NCBI GenBank assembly: GCA_010027235.1
Contig: RGVP01000006.1
Location: 1 to 35,339, forward strand
Length of the DNA stretch: 35,339 bases
Origin: a bacterium
Lineage (GTDB): Bacteria; Verrucomicrobiota; Verrucomicrobiia; Opitutales; Opitutaceae
Direction of reading: 5' to 3'
Part shown: positions 16,182 through 24,068 of the stretch, piece after piece
How positions within the stretch are numbered: the first letter of the stretch is position 1
Layout of the letters: every line of letters starts with the position of its first letter
Made by a program: the position numbers and the translations under genes
The notes under the pieces: generated by a model
The model's database searches: none
What the model saw: the letters and a program-made list of their open reading frames with translations, nothing else
Told to the model about the DNA's origin: nothing

Positions 16182-17858
16182 TCAGGCTCCTGAAGCTGCG
16201 TGGCTGTTCAAGGCAGGAAACAGACGGCCGCCCACCATCGTTCCCCAGACCGGCACGTCCTTCAGGTTTTGCGGTGCAACCTCGAAGGGGTCTTGTTCCA
16301 GCACGCGCAAGTCGGCTTTCTTGCCCACTTCGATGCTGCCAATCTCATCGTCCAGCTTCAGCGTGCGGGCAGCCCCCAAGGTGATGGCGTGCAGTGCATC
16401 GGCTACGCTGACGCGTTGGTGTTCGCCCAGCACACGACCGGCATGGGTCAAGCGGTTGACGGCACACCATGCGGTGAACAGCGGTGCCATAGGCGTGATG
16501 GGTGCATCGGAGTGGATCGAGAAATCGACACCACTGTCCAGCGCAGTGCGACAGGCATTCATGCGCTCGGCACGGTCAGGGCCGATCGTGCTGGCACGAT
16601 GGGCCTCACCCCAGTAGTAGAAATGGTCGACCAACAGGTTGGCCCCCATGCCGAGCGTGCGCATGCGGCGGAACTGTGCGGCGTCGGCCAGTTGGCAGTG
16701 CTGAAGCGTGAAGCGGTGATCGGGCCGGTTGTGCTTGAGCAGGGCACTTTCCAGGGCGTCCAGCACCACGTCCACGGCCTCGTCGCCGTTGGTGTGGATG
16801 TGTACCTGAAGGCTGTGTTGCAGCGCCAGTTCAAAGGTTTCGCGCACCGTCTCGGGCGGTACGTACCACAGGCCGTTGGATGCGCCGTTGTAGTAGCCGG
16901 GCCAGCGCAGGCGGGCCGAGAAGCCTTGTATCGATCCGTCCAAGACGATCTTGATCTTCCCCAGACGCAGTCGCTCGGTGCTCAGCGATTGCAGTTCCCG
17001 TGCGCGGGCTACGGCGTCTGAAGGGTGCATGCCCATGCTTCTCAGAGCAGGCACCAAGCGCACTGGGTAGCGCTCATCGGCCATAGCTTGCAGCAGTGTG
17101 GCCAGCTTAGCCTCTGTGAGGGTGACGCCCAGGTCGGTGGCGGTGGTGACCCCGGCACGAACGGCACGACGGCCGAAAGCCGCCAGTCCCTGGGACTCAC
17201 CTGCACCGCGAAAGGCGCGCAGCATCCCCACGGATTCGAGCACGCTCATCATGGCCTCGGGGCCCTTCAGTTCGCCTCGCGGCAGACCGTCTTCCCCGAG
17301 GGGAATCCCGGGCGTCTGTATGCCTGGGCGCAACAGATTGGCCTGGCGCAAGGCCACGCTGTTGGCGTACACGATGTGCCCGTTGCCGTGCAGCACGGCC
17401 ACGGGCCGCACATCACTGATGCCGTCCAGATCGGCACGGGTGATGCCCGGCAGACGCAGAAGCAGGGGGTCCAGTGCCCAGCCGGCGATGGGGCCATCGG
17501 TGTCGCTGGTACGCGCGTGTTGGCGCAGTGCATCCAGCACCGTTTTCAAACTTCCAAGCCCGGGGACCGTACGGCCTTCTGGATCGCAGGCATCGTAGGC
17601 GCCACAGTAGACAAACTGCCACATTGCGCCCGCCATCAGGTGCGAATGGCCTTCCACCAAACCTGGCAGCAGCATCTGCTGGGCCAGGCGCTCATCCATA
17701 GGGCCCCATCCGCTCACATCTTCAAGCGTACCGACGGCCAGCACCATGCCTTCACGCACGGCTAGGTGCGTGGCCACGGGCCGGTTTGCATCCATCGTGT
17801 GGATATGGCGGGCTTTGTAGACGGTAACGGGGCGTTGTGCATGTGGGCTACTGAACAT
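16182..17858 (-). CDS. YtcJ-type amidohydrolase (Amidohydro_3)
   Basis: A 558-residue cytoplasmic amidohydrolase. GLVEGHSHLMAG carries His71 and His73, and further ligands are in the THTNGDE-like region (HIHTNGDEA), HCQLAD and HSDAPITP. The C-terminal 'GSIEVGKKADLRVLEQDP' is the usual composite beta-sandwich end. The family includes N-substituted formamide deformylase and several exoenzymes on amides, so amide or formamide hydrolysis is likely. It is a close paralogue of the protein encoded at 32022-33653, with long identical stretches such as SIQGFSARLRWPGYYNGA. It starts 47 bases after the ABM-domain gene; no strong Shine-Dalgarno is seen. Confidence 0.9.
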   Translation of the reverse strand: MFSSPHAQRPVTVYKARHIHTMDANRPVATHLAVREGMVLAVGTLEDVSGWGPMDERLAQQMLLPGLVEGHSHLMAGAMWQFVYCGAYDACDPEGRTVPGLGSLKTVLDALRQHARTSDTDGPIAGWALDPLLLRLPGITRADLDGISDVRPVAVLHGNGHIVYANSVALRQANLLRPGIQTPGIPLGEDGLPRGELKGPEAMMSVLESVGMLRAFRGAGESQGLAAFGRRAVRAGVTTATDLGVTLTEAKLATLLQAMADERYPVRLVPALRSMGMHPSDAVARARELQSLSTERLRLGKIKIVLDGSIQGFSARLRWPGYYNGASNGLWYVPPETVRETFELALQHSLQVHIHTNGDEAVDVVLDALESALLKHNRPDHRFTLQHCQLADAAQFRRMRTLGMGANLLVDHFYYWGEAHRASTIGPDRAERMNACRTALDSGVDFSIHSDAPITPMAPLFTAWCAVNRLTHAGRVLGEHQRVSVADALHAITLGAARTLKLDDEIGSIEVGKKADLRVLEQDPFEVAPQNLKDVPVWGTMVGGRLFPALNSHAASGA

Positions 17859-17905
17859 CGGAACGTTCTCGGTGTGCTGGAACTTGGGGCGAAGGGTCTC
17901 AGCGG

Positions 17906-18214
17906 CTACCGATGCAACTCCTCTACCAGCTCGAAAAGTGCGCTACGGCCAGAGAGCTCGAAGAGACGATCAGGCTCGTCGGGACTTCGCAGCGGGCTGC
18001 ACATCCATTGTTCGAAGGCCGCACGGTCGGTCCACTCGCAGATCACGCAGGCCAGGTCGGGGTCGTCCTGGGATTGCAGCAAGCACCCAGAGAGAAAACC
18101 TGGCACGGCATCGCGGCAGATCTGAAGTACGCCACGCTGCATGAACTGCGCGATGGCTTCGGCGCGCCTATCAGGCGGGCTTCTAAGCTGGAGCACGGAG
18201 ACGTAGGGCTTCAT
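17906..18214 (-). CDS. Small ABM-domain protein
   Basis: A 102-residue protein with the layout of the antibiotic-biosynthesis-monooxygenase (dimeric alpha/beta barrel) family: a first strand YVSVLQLR, a helix 'RRAEAIAQFMQRG', strand 'CLLQSQDDPDLACVICEW' and the final helix starting 'DRAAFEQWM'. Proteins of this size often act as small cofactor-free monooxygenases, isomerases or binding proteins. The substrate is unknown. It is embedded in the operon between the orphan Bug receptor and the amidohydrolase, 30 and 47 bases away, so it probably belongs to the same pathway. Confidence 0.75.
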   Translation of the reverse strand: MKPYVSVLQLRSPPDRRAEAIAQFMQRGVLQICRDAVPGFLSGCLLQSQDDPDLACVICEWTDRAAFEQWMCSPLRSPDEPDRLFELSGRSALFELVEELHR

Positions 18215-18244
18215 GACGGGGCCTTGGCTGGTGCTGGGGAAGGG

Positions 18245-19231
18245 TTATTCGCTTAGCGAGATTTGCTTGCTGCGGATGACGCGACCATAGATGTCCCATT
18301 GGCGGCGTATGTAGTCCTGAAAGTCGGCGCCTGCAGCCACGACCGGATCGAGGCCGGTGGCAGCGATCTTATCTTTGATTTCGGGCATCGCCAGGACCTT
18401 GGATATGACGGCGGTGAGTCGCGCGCGTACGTCTTCCGGGATGCCCTTGGGCGCCATCAATCCATACCAGGAGCCAGATTCAGCCCCCTTGATGCCTTGC
18501 TCATCCAGGGTGGGCACGTCGGCTAGATCGCCGCCCGCCCGACGGCTGCTCGCAAGCCCCAGGGCCTTGACTTTGCCTGTGGCGCGCATTCCGGCTGCGC
18601 TGACGCGGCTGGCAGGCATCAGGTCGATGTGCCCACCTGACAGCGCTGTCACGGCTGGCGCCGCGCCCTGGAACGGCACGTGGTTGAGTTTCATGCCACT
18701 GGCCGCCTGCAGCAACTCTCCCGCCAAATGAGCCGTGCTGCCGACGCCCCAGCTGCCGTAGGTGAGGTCGTTCTTGAGTTGACCGGCTCCCGCCACCGCT
18801 TCAGCCACGGATTTGAAGGGCAAGTCGGCCCGTGCCACCCACAGCATGCTGAGGGTGGCAAACAGCGCCAGCGGCTCGAAGTCCTTGAGCGCGTCGTAGG
18901 GCAGGTTTTTGCGCACCTGCGGGTTGATGGAGTGGGTGTCGGCCGTAGCGGTGATGAGCCTGTAGCCGTCCTTCGGGCCGCTGGCCACGTAGGCGCTGCC
19001 CACAGCGCCATTGGCACCGGCACGGTTTTCCACTTTCACGGGTTGCCCTAATTCCTTGCCCATGGCCTCGGCGATGATGCGTGTGGCGGCATCCGTGGCC
19101 GCGCCTGGTGGCCAGGGCACGACGATGGTGATGGGTCGGTTGGGAAAGGCTTGCGCGCCGACCATCGGTGCGCTGACAAAGGCGGCTGCTCCGGCGATCA
19201 GGCGCAGGCTGTCTCTACGGGTGTGGTGCAT
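18245..19231 (-). CDS. Bug/TctC-family tripartite transporter receptor
   Basis: A 328-residue periplasmic solute receptor of the Bug family (TctC). The signal peptide carries a TRRDSLRLI twin-arginine-like motif and ends near AQA|FPNRP. The mature start PNRPITIVVPWPPGAATDAATR is the family hallmark in abbreviated form. The start at 19231 is supported by a GAAAGGA Shine-Dalgarno; the frame extends to 19438 but that part overlaps the GTPase gene. No TctA or TctB permease genes are present in the window, so it is an orphan receptor, as is common in Burkholderiales. It may feed a shared permease or act as an extracytoplasmic sensor. Confidence 0.92.
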   Translation of the reverse strand: MHHTRRDSLRLIAGAAAFVSAPMVGAQAFPNRPITIVVPWPPGAATDAATRIIAEAMGKELGQPVKVENRAGANGAVGSAYVASGPKDGYRLITATADTHSINPQVRKNLPYDALKDFEPLALFATLSMLWVARADLPFKSVAEAVAGAGQLKNDLTYGSWGVGSTAHLAGELLQAASGMKLNHVPFQGAAPAVTALSGGHIDLMPASRVSAAGMRATGKVKALGLASSRRAGGDLADVPTLDEQGIKGAESGSWYGLMAPKGIPEDVRARLTAVISKVLAMPEIKDKIAATGLDPVVAAGADFQDYIRRQWDIYGRVIRSKQISLSE

Positions 19232-19257
19232 GGCGGTGGTCCTTTCAGGTGGCGCGC

Positions 19258-20418
19258 TCAGGAGGTCGGCGTGGCGACGGCAGATCCGGTCGATGCAGTG
19301 GACGGTGCCGGCGCCTCGGACAGCGCTGAAAAGCGGCGTTGCAGGTCCAGGCGGTCCAGACAGCCTTTGGGGGCAATCAGGACGAGCACGCAGGCGGGTT
19401 TTACCTGCCCCCAGTGGTCTTCGGGTGTGAGGCTCCATCGCTGGCCCACACGCTGGAAGATCTGCCGACGCTGTGGGTCATGCGCGAGCCACAACACGCC
19501 TTTGGCGCGCAGGACTCCAGTCGGGAGACTCTTCAGAAAGAGTTCCAACTTGTAGGCGTCGAGTGCGCTGCCAGCTTGCAGCGCGCAGGACTCAAAGCTT
19601 TCCGCATGATCCCAGGGTGCTTGTGGCTCCTTGCGAAAGTCGCGCTGGCTTTGCATGCCCAGTACCAGGCTTGCGGGCAGGTCTCCGAGCACGGCGCTCA
19701 CCAGCGGCTTGCTTGGAAAGCGCAGGGCCAGTGCCTGACGTGTCGACTGAACTTGTACTGAGCTTGCCTCGTCGGTCTTTGTCAAAACGACCAGGTCTGC
19801 AGCATCGATCTGCCCTTCCACCGTGCGAAGGACCTCTTCACGTGCCGGTGAGGCCGCAGGATCTGTGGTGGCGTCGGACAGCCCCGGACCAACGGGACGA
19901 AGCTCTCCGTACTGCGTGGCATCTACCAGCGCAAGCACACCGTCCAGGCGTAAAGAGGGGTTGCTCAGCGCCACTTGCGCGATGCCACGGGGGTCCGCAA
20001 GGCCGCTGGCCTCCAGCACGATGGCGTCTGGCGGATCTTCTCGCTGGGCCAGATCGATCAGCGTGCGTGTGAGGTCGGTAGACACCGTGCAGCAAGCACA
20101 GCCGTTGGTCAAGCTGATCATGTCCTCGGTGCGTGAGCGCACCAGTGAGGCGTCGATGTTGATGCTGCCGAAGTCGTTGACCAGCACCACCAGGCGTCGC
20201 CCTCCTGGATCATCCAGCAACCGATTGAGCAGGGTCGTCTTGCCCGCGCCCAGAAACCCGGTGATCAAGGTCAGCGGCAAGCTCCCGTCGGGTGCGCGCA
20301 GCTTGGGCGGTATGAGCCGGGTGGCCTCGAGCAGGCTGCTGAGCATCTGCCAGGCCTCGGTGGTGACGGACCGGGGGCGCATGGTGGCTGGCCCGAGGGT
20401 TGTCACTTCAGGTTCCAT
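19258..20418 (-). CDS. COG0523/CobW-family GTPase, putative metallochaperone
   Basis: A 386-residue G3E GTPase. Walker A GFLGAGKT is at 54-61, the metal-binding CACC (Cys107, Cys109, Cys110) matches the CXCC motif of the family, and the guanine-specificity loop is TKTD, with Thr in place of the usual Asn. A CobW C-terminal domain follows from about residue 280. Such proteins bind Zn, Co or Ni and deliver it to client enzymes using GTP. It sits next to an amidohydrolase gene (34 bases) in an operon with three such enzymes, so these are the likely clients. The start is uncertain: ATG at 20418 was chosen over GTG at 20430. Confidence 0.88.
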   Translation of the reverse strand: MEPEVTTLGPATMRPRSVTTEAWQMLSSLLEATRLIPPKLRAPDGSLPLTLITGFLGAGKTTLLNRLLDDPGGRRLVVLVNDFGSINIDASLVRSRTEDMISLTNGCACCTVSTDLTRTLIDLAQREDPPDAIVLEASGLADPRGIAQVALSNPSLRLDGVLALVDATQYGELRPVGPGLSDATTDPAASPAREEVLRTVEGQIDAADLVVLTKTDEASSVQVQSTRQALALRFPSKPLVSAVLGDLPASLVLGMQSQRDFRKEPQAPWDHAESFESCALQAGSALDAYKLELFLKSLPTGVLRAKGVLWLAHDPQRRQIFQRVGQRWSLTPEDHWGQVKPACVLVLIAPKGCLDRLDLQRRFSALSEAPAPSTASTGSAVATPTS

Positions 20419-20464
20419 CTCACGGTGCACTCGATGACGAACACTGGTGAATGTTTGGTGACGC

Positions 20465-22123
20465 TCATGCGGGTTGCAACTGGCCTGACAGGGCCGTGCC
20501 CCATATGCCGATGTCCTTCAGGCGCATCGGATCCACCTCGTAGGGGTCTTCGTCCAGGATGGCGAAGTCGGCAAACTTGCCCGGCTCCAGGCTGCCCACC
20601 TTGCGCTCCAACCCAAGGATGTAGGCGGCGTCAATGGTGATGGCGCGCAGCGCTCGGTCCACGCCAATGCGCTCACCCTCGCCGACCACGGTACGGCCGT
20701 CCTCCGCAATGCGGTTGACCGCAATCCATGCGGCGGTGAGCGGATGCATGGGCACCACAACGAGGGAGTAGTCCGAGTGAAGCGCGAAGATGACCCCTTC
20801 GCGCTCCAGCGATCCCAGTCGTGCCACGGCCTCGGAGCGGTCGGGCCCGTAACCGACGGCGCTGTGCAATTGGCTGCGGAAGTGGGTGAAGTAGTTGTTG
20901 ACGCTGGCCAGGCCGCCGAGCGCCTTCAGGCGTCTTGCCTGCTGCGGGTTGCTGATGCAGTAGTGCTCGAGCGTGAACCGGTGGTCGAACCGCGGGAAGC
21001 GCAGTTGCAGCTGCGCCAGCGCCTCCAGGCTCGCATCCACGGCCTCGTCGCCATTGGCATGGCAGTGGATCTGCAGGCCCTTTCGCCAGAAGGGTTCCAT
21101 GCGGTCGGCCATGTCCTCCCAGGGCACGAAGTTACGCAGGCCGTTGGTGCCGTCCAGGTAACCAGGAAAGTTCATGCGCAGCGACATCGCCGGGAAGGAG
21201 CCGTCGCTCAGGTACTTCACCCCTTTGAAAAACAGTTTGTCGGTGTTGCGGGCCATCTGTTCGACCAGGAAGTCCGCGGCTTTGTCCCCGTACTTGGTGT
21301 AGACCGGGAACTCCAGCGGTACAAGCCCCATGCGCAGCGGGAAGTCGCTCGAATGCACCACTTCATCGTGCATGTTCCATTCAAGCTCGAAGTCCGAGGC
21401 ACCGAAGACGAGTTCGCAGGTGGTGGTGATGCCAGCTCGGCGTGCGATGTCGCCCATGCGTTGGAGCCCCGTCGCGCCACCACCCTTCTGGATCTCAGCA
21501 CGCATACCGCCCAGGATGGTGCGTACGGCCTCGATCTCCACAAACACACCCTTGAGCCGACCATCGTCATAGCGCAGCACACCGTGCATCGTGGTGTCAT
21601 GCGGGACCCCGGCTCGCTCAATAGCGGGCGTGTTCACGTAGATGAAATGCGGAGCGTAGGCAATGACCCAGATGGGCCGCTGCGTGGTGATGGCATCCAG
21701 TTGATCCCGGTCCAGGTGGCCACCTTGCATGGCTGGATCCAGCCCCCAGGCTACCAATGGCTTGTTCAGGTCGGGTTCGCGCTCATGGGCACGCCGGAGG
21801 GCCTGGAGCACTCCTTCCACGGAAGAAACTGGTGGATTCATCCCATATGGCCCGGGCGACTCAATCGGCCCCACATACTCCAGCGCTAGGTAGCCGGCCG
21901 AGATGGAGAAGTGCGTGTGCGGGTCTATCAGCCCGGGCAGGATGATCTTGTCTTGCAAACTACGGTCGATCACGTGCTCATGTCTTGACAGCCAGGGCTG
22001 CATCGAATCGAGCGTGCCGGTGGACAAGACCTTGCCGTCCATTACAGCGACGGCCTGCGCCACCGGGCGGCCAGGGTCCATGGTGCGCACGCGGCGGGCG
22101 GTGTAGACGGTGATATTGGACAT
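20465..22123 (-). CDS. YtcJ-type amidohydrolase (Amidohydro_3)
   Basis: A 552-residue amidohydrolase with the first metal motif in LPGLIDPHTHFSIS (His69, His71). Further ligand candidates are in HCHANGDEA, LEHYCIS and HSDYSLV. The C-terminal 'GSLEPGKFADFAILDEDPYEVDP' closes the beta-sandwich. It belongs to the same Amidohydro_3 group as the genes at 16182 and 32022 but is clearly more distant: the last histidine motif is followed by YSLV instead of APIT, which suggests a different substrate. It is preceded by AGGGG nine bases before the ATG. It is the second gene of the operon, 13 bases after the receptor gene. Confidence 0.9.
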   Translation of the reverse strand: MSNITVYTARRVRTMDPGRPVAQAVAVMDGKVLSTGTLDSMQPWLSRHEHVIDRSLQDKIILPGLIDPHTHFSISAGYLALEYVGPIESPGPYGMNPPVSSVEGVLQALRRAHEREPDLNKPLVAWGLDPAMQGGHLDRDQLDAITTQRPIWVIAYAPHFIYVNTPAIERAGVPHDTTMHGVLRYDDGRLKGVFVEIEAVRTILGGMRAEIQKGGGATGLQRMGDIARRAGITTTCELVFGASDFELEWNMHDEVVHSSDFPLRMGLVPLEFPVYTKYGDKAADFLVEQMARNTDKLFFKGVKYLSDGSFPAMSLRMNFPGYLDGTNGLRNFVPWEDMADRMEPFWRKGLQIHCHANGDEAVDASLEALAQLQLRFPRFDHRFTLEHYCISNPQQARRLKALGGLASVNNYFTHFRSQLHSAVGYGPDRSEAVARLGSLEREGVIFALHSDYSLVVVPMHPLTAAWIAVNRIAEDGRTVVGEGERIGVDRALRAITIDAAYILGLERKVGSLEPGKFADFAILDEDPYEVDPMRLKDIGIWGTALSGQLQPA

Positions 22124-22136
22124 CTTGGATTTCCCC

Positions 22137-23735
22137 TCAAGCCTTTCGGATGCCGGTCTCGCCCATCGAATCGATGTTTCCCCAGATGCCTTTGGGCGGG
22201 TTCACCACCTTGCTGCTCCAGGCTTCGCCCCAGGTGGACTCCACGACGAAGGCCACGGGAACCTCGTCGACGACGATCTTCTGGAATTGCTTGTAAAGCG
22301 CCTTGCGCTTGGCAAGGTTCATTTCCTTAGCTGCGGAGGCCAGCAACTCATCGACCTTCGGATTGCTGTAGCTCTGGGTGTTGGACCAGATCACGCCGGG
22401 GCGGATGTTGGAGCTGAGCCAGGTACGGTGCACACCGATGACGGGATCCCCCCAGTTCCATACGCCGTCCACAGTGGCCTCGAACTGCTGACCCGCCACC
22501 CGGCGAGCCCAGGTCGGGAAGTCCGGTGAGTTCCGAATCACCACGGTGATGCCCACTTTGGCCAGCGCCGGCTTGAGGTACTCCTGAACGGACTTCAAGG
22601 CGGGGAAGCCTGGTGGGCAGTCCACCTCAAGCGTGAACCGGTTGCCGTCGGCGCCGGGCTTGATGCCAGCAGCGTCCAGCAACTGGATCGACTTCGCAAG
22701 GTTCAGGTCATAGGGTTCCACCTCGGCTGTGTAAAACGGACTACCGCTTGCGATAGGCCCCGTGGAGCGTTTCACGGTGTTGACCGAGAGCCCCTTGACG
22801 ATGAAGTCGCGGTCGATCGCAAAGCTGATCGCCTGGCGTACTCGCTTGTCGGTCAGTTTGGCGTTCTTCAAGTTGAACGCCAGCCACGTCAGCGGGCCAA
22901 TGGCCGGAGCGGCGTTCTCGTTCATCTGCACACCCGCCACCTTGCGAACGCGCGCCAGGTCAGGCCCGGACACCTGCTGAACGGCATCGATCTCTCCGGC
23001 CTCGAAGGCCAGCAGCATGCTGCCCGCGTCCTTGTATTCCTTGAAGATGAGCCTGTCCAGGCGCGGCTGGTCATTCAGGAAGAACTTGTCGAAGCGCTCC
23101 ATGACGATGTGCTCGCCGGGCTTGAACTCGACCAACTTGAAGGGTCCGCTGCCTATCGGTGAGGCATTGCGAGGATGCGTCTTGAGGTCGCTGCCGCTGA
23201 AGACGTGTGCAGGCAGGATGGGGGTGAGCGAGGTCGACATGGCCAGCAACAGCGCCGGATGGGGCTCGGAAAGTCGCACCACCGCTGTGTGCTTGTCGCT
23301 GATCGTCACCGCATTGAGCGGCCCGTACATGGAGGTGAAGGGGTGGTTGTCGCGAATGGCCTCCAGGGTGAACTTCACGTCCTCGGCCGTCACGGGCCTG
23401 CCGTCATGGAACAGGGCGTCCTTGCGCAGGTGGAGCGTAACGCTGCGGTTGTCGGGCGAGAGTTCGAAGCGCTCGGCGAGATAAGGCTGCGCCTTCCACT
23501 GTCCGTCCATGCGCAGTGGTGATGAAAAGAGCTGCGCTGCAGGACTCATAGTGGCCACGCCGCTTTGCACGGCGGCATTGAGGTGGCGCGGTTTCTGCGT
23601 GGTGCCGATAACCAACACACCGCTGCGCGCGGCCTGGGCCAAGGCACCCATGGGCATGCCCATGAACAGGCCACCGACTAAAGGCGCGGATGTACTCAGG
23701 AGCTGGCGGCGAATCGTAAAGCGGGGATAGCTCAT
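22137..23735 (-). CDS. Peptide-type ABC transporter substrate-binding protein (family 5)
   Basis: A 532-residue periplasmic receptor of the DppA/OppA family. The N-terminal signal has a TIRRQLL twin-arginine-like start and a cleavage site near ALAQA. Family segments include 'FELSPDNRSVTLHLRKDALFHDGRPV' in part and 'TAEDVKFTLEAI', followed by 'GSGPFKLVEF'. It is the first gene of the 12-gene operon and is the partner of the DppBCDF-like proteins encoded at 9380-13192. A GGAG site precedes the ATG at 23735. The ligand is unknown; family members bind peptides, opines, nickel or amide compounds. Confidence 0.93.
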   Translation of the reverse strand: MSYPRFTIRRQLLSTSAPLVGGLFMGMPMGALAQAARSGVLVIGTTQKPRHLNAAVQSGVATMSPAAQLFSSPLRMDGQWKAQPYLAERFELSPDNRSVTLHLRKDALFHDGRPVTAEDVKFTLEAIRDNHPFTSMYGPLNAVTISDKHTAVVRLSEPHPALLLAMSTSLTPILPAHVFSGSDLKTHPRNASPIGSGPFKLVEFKPGEHIVMERFDKFFLNDQPRLDRLIFKEYKDAGSMLLAFEAGEIDAVQQVSGPDLARVRKVAGVQMNENAAPAIGPLTWLAFNLKNAKLTDKRVRQAISFAIDRDFIVKGLSVNTVKRSTGPIASGSPFYTAEVEPYDLNLAKSIQLLDAAGIKPGADGNRFTLEVDCPPGFPALKSVQEYLKPALAKVGITVVIRNSPDFPTWARRVAGQQFEATVDGVWNWGDPVIGVHRTWLSSNIRPGVIWSNTQSYSNPKVDELLASAAKEMNLAKRKALYKQFQKIVVDEVPVAFVVESTWGEAWSSKVVNPPKGIWGNIDSMGETGIRKA

Positions 23736-24068
23736 GGTCGGCTCCAGTGCTGGTCGAGGGGTACGTTGGGATTCGTCATTGAAGTACGCGGCTCATCCCA
23801 TGAGCGGCCTCCGGGGCGGAGGCCTGATCGACGCTGCAGTTCCATGGGACAGGAGAGCAAGGCAAGCATGCCGACGGTTCGAATCCCGTTGGTCCCAAAT
23901 GCACGCGGCACATTTGTGGGGCTGTGCAGGTGAAGAGTTTCTTCATCAGTTTCAGAGTCCGGTTTCTGTCCGCTACTGAATTCCTCAGATGCGGTGAGCG
24001 CAAAGTTAAAGTATGTTAGGACTTTCCCGGTTGCCACGAATGCCATAAAGCGACATCATTTCGGCGCT
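23736..24068. other. Divergent intergenic region with tRNA-like fragment
   Basis: This 333-base gap separates the divergent middle operon and the GlxA-type regulator and must hold both promoters, though I could not pick convincing -35/-10 pairs. At about 23845-23897 it contains a tRNA-like piece: TGGGAC, then after some 30 bases GGTTCGAATCC, then GGTCCCA, which can pair with the first element. The piece is about 53 bases, too short for a tRNA, and its T-stem is imperfect, so it is at most a decayed tRNA remnant. Confidence 0.4.

Noticed and set aside
16895-17100. Possible transposon or inverted repeat ends inside operons
   Set aside because: No terminal inverted repeats, target duplications or transposase frames were found anywhere in the window.
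20744-21889. 381-codon plus-strand ORF opposite the amidohydrolase at 20465-22123
   Set aside because: Antisense shadow of a well supported gene, without any recognisable motif.
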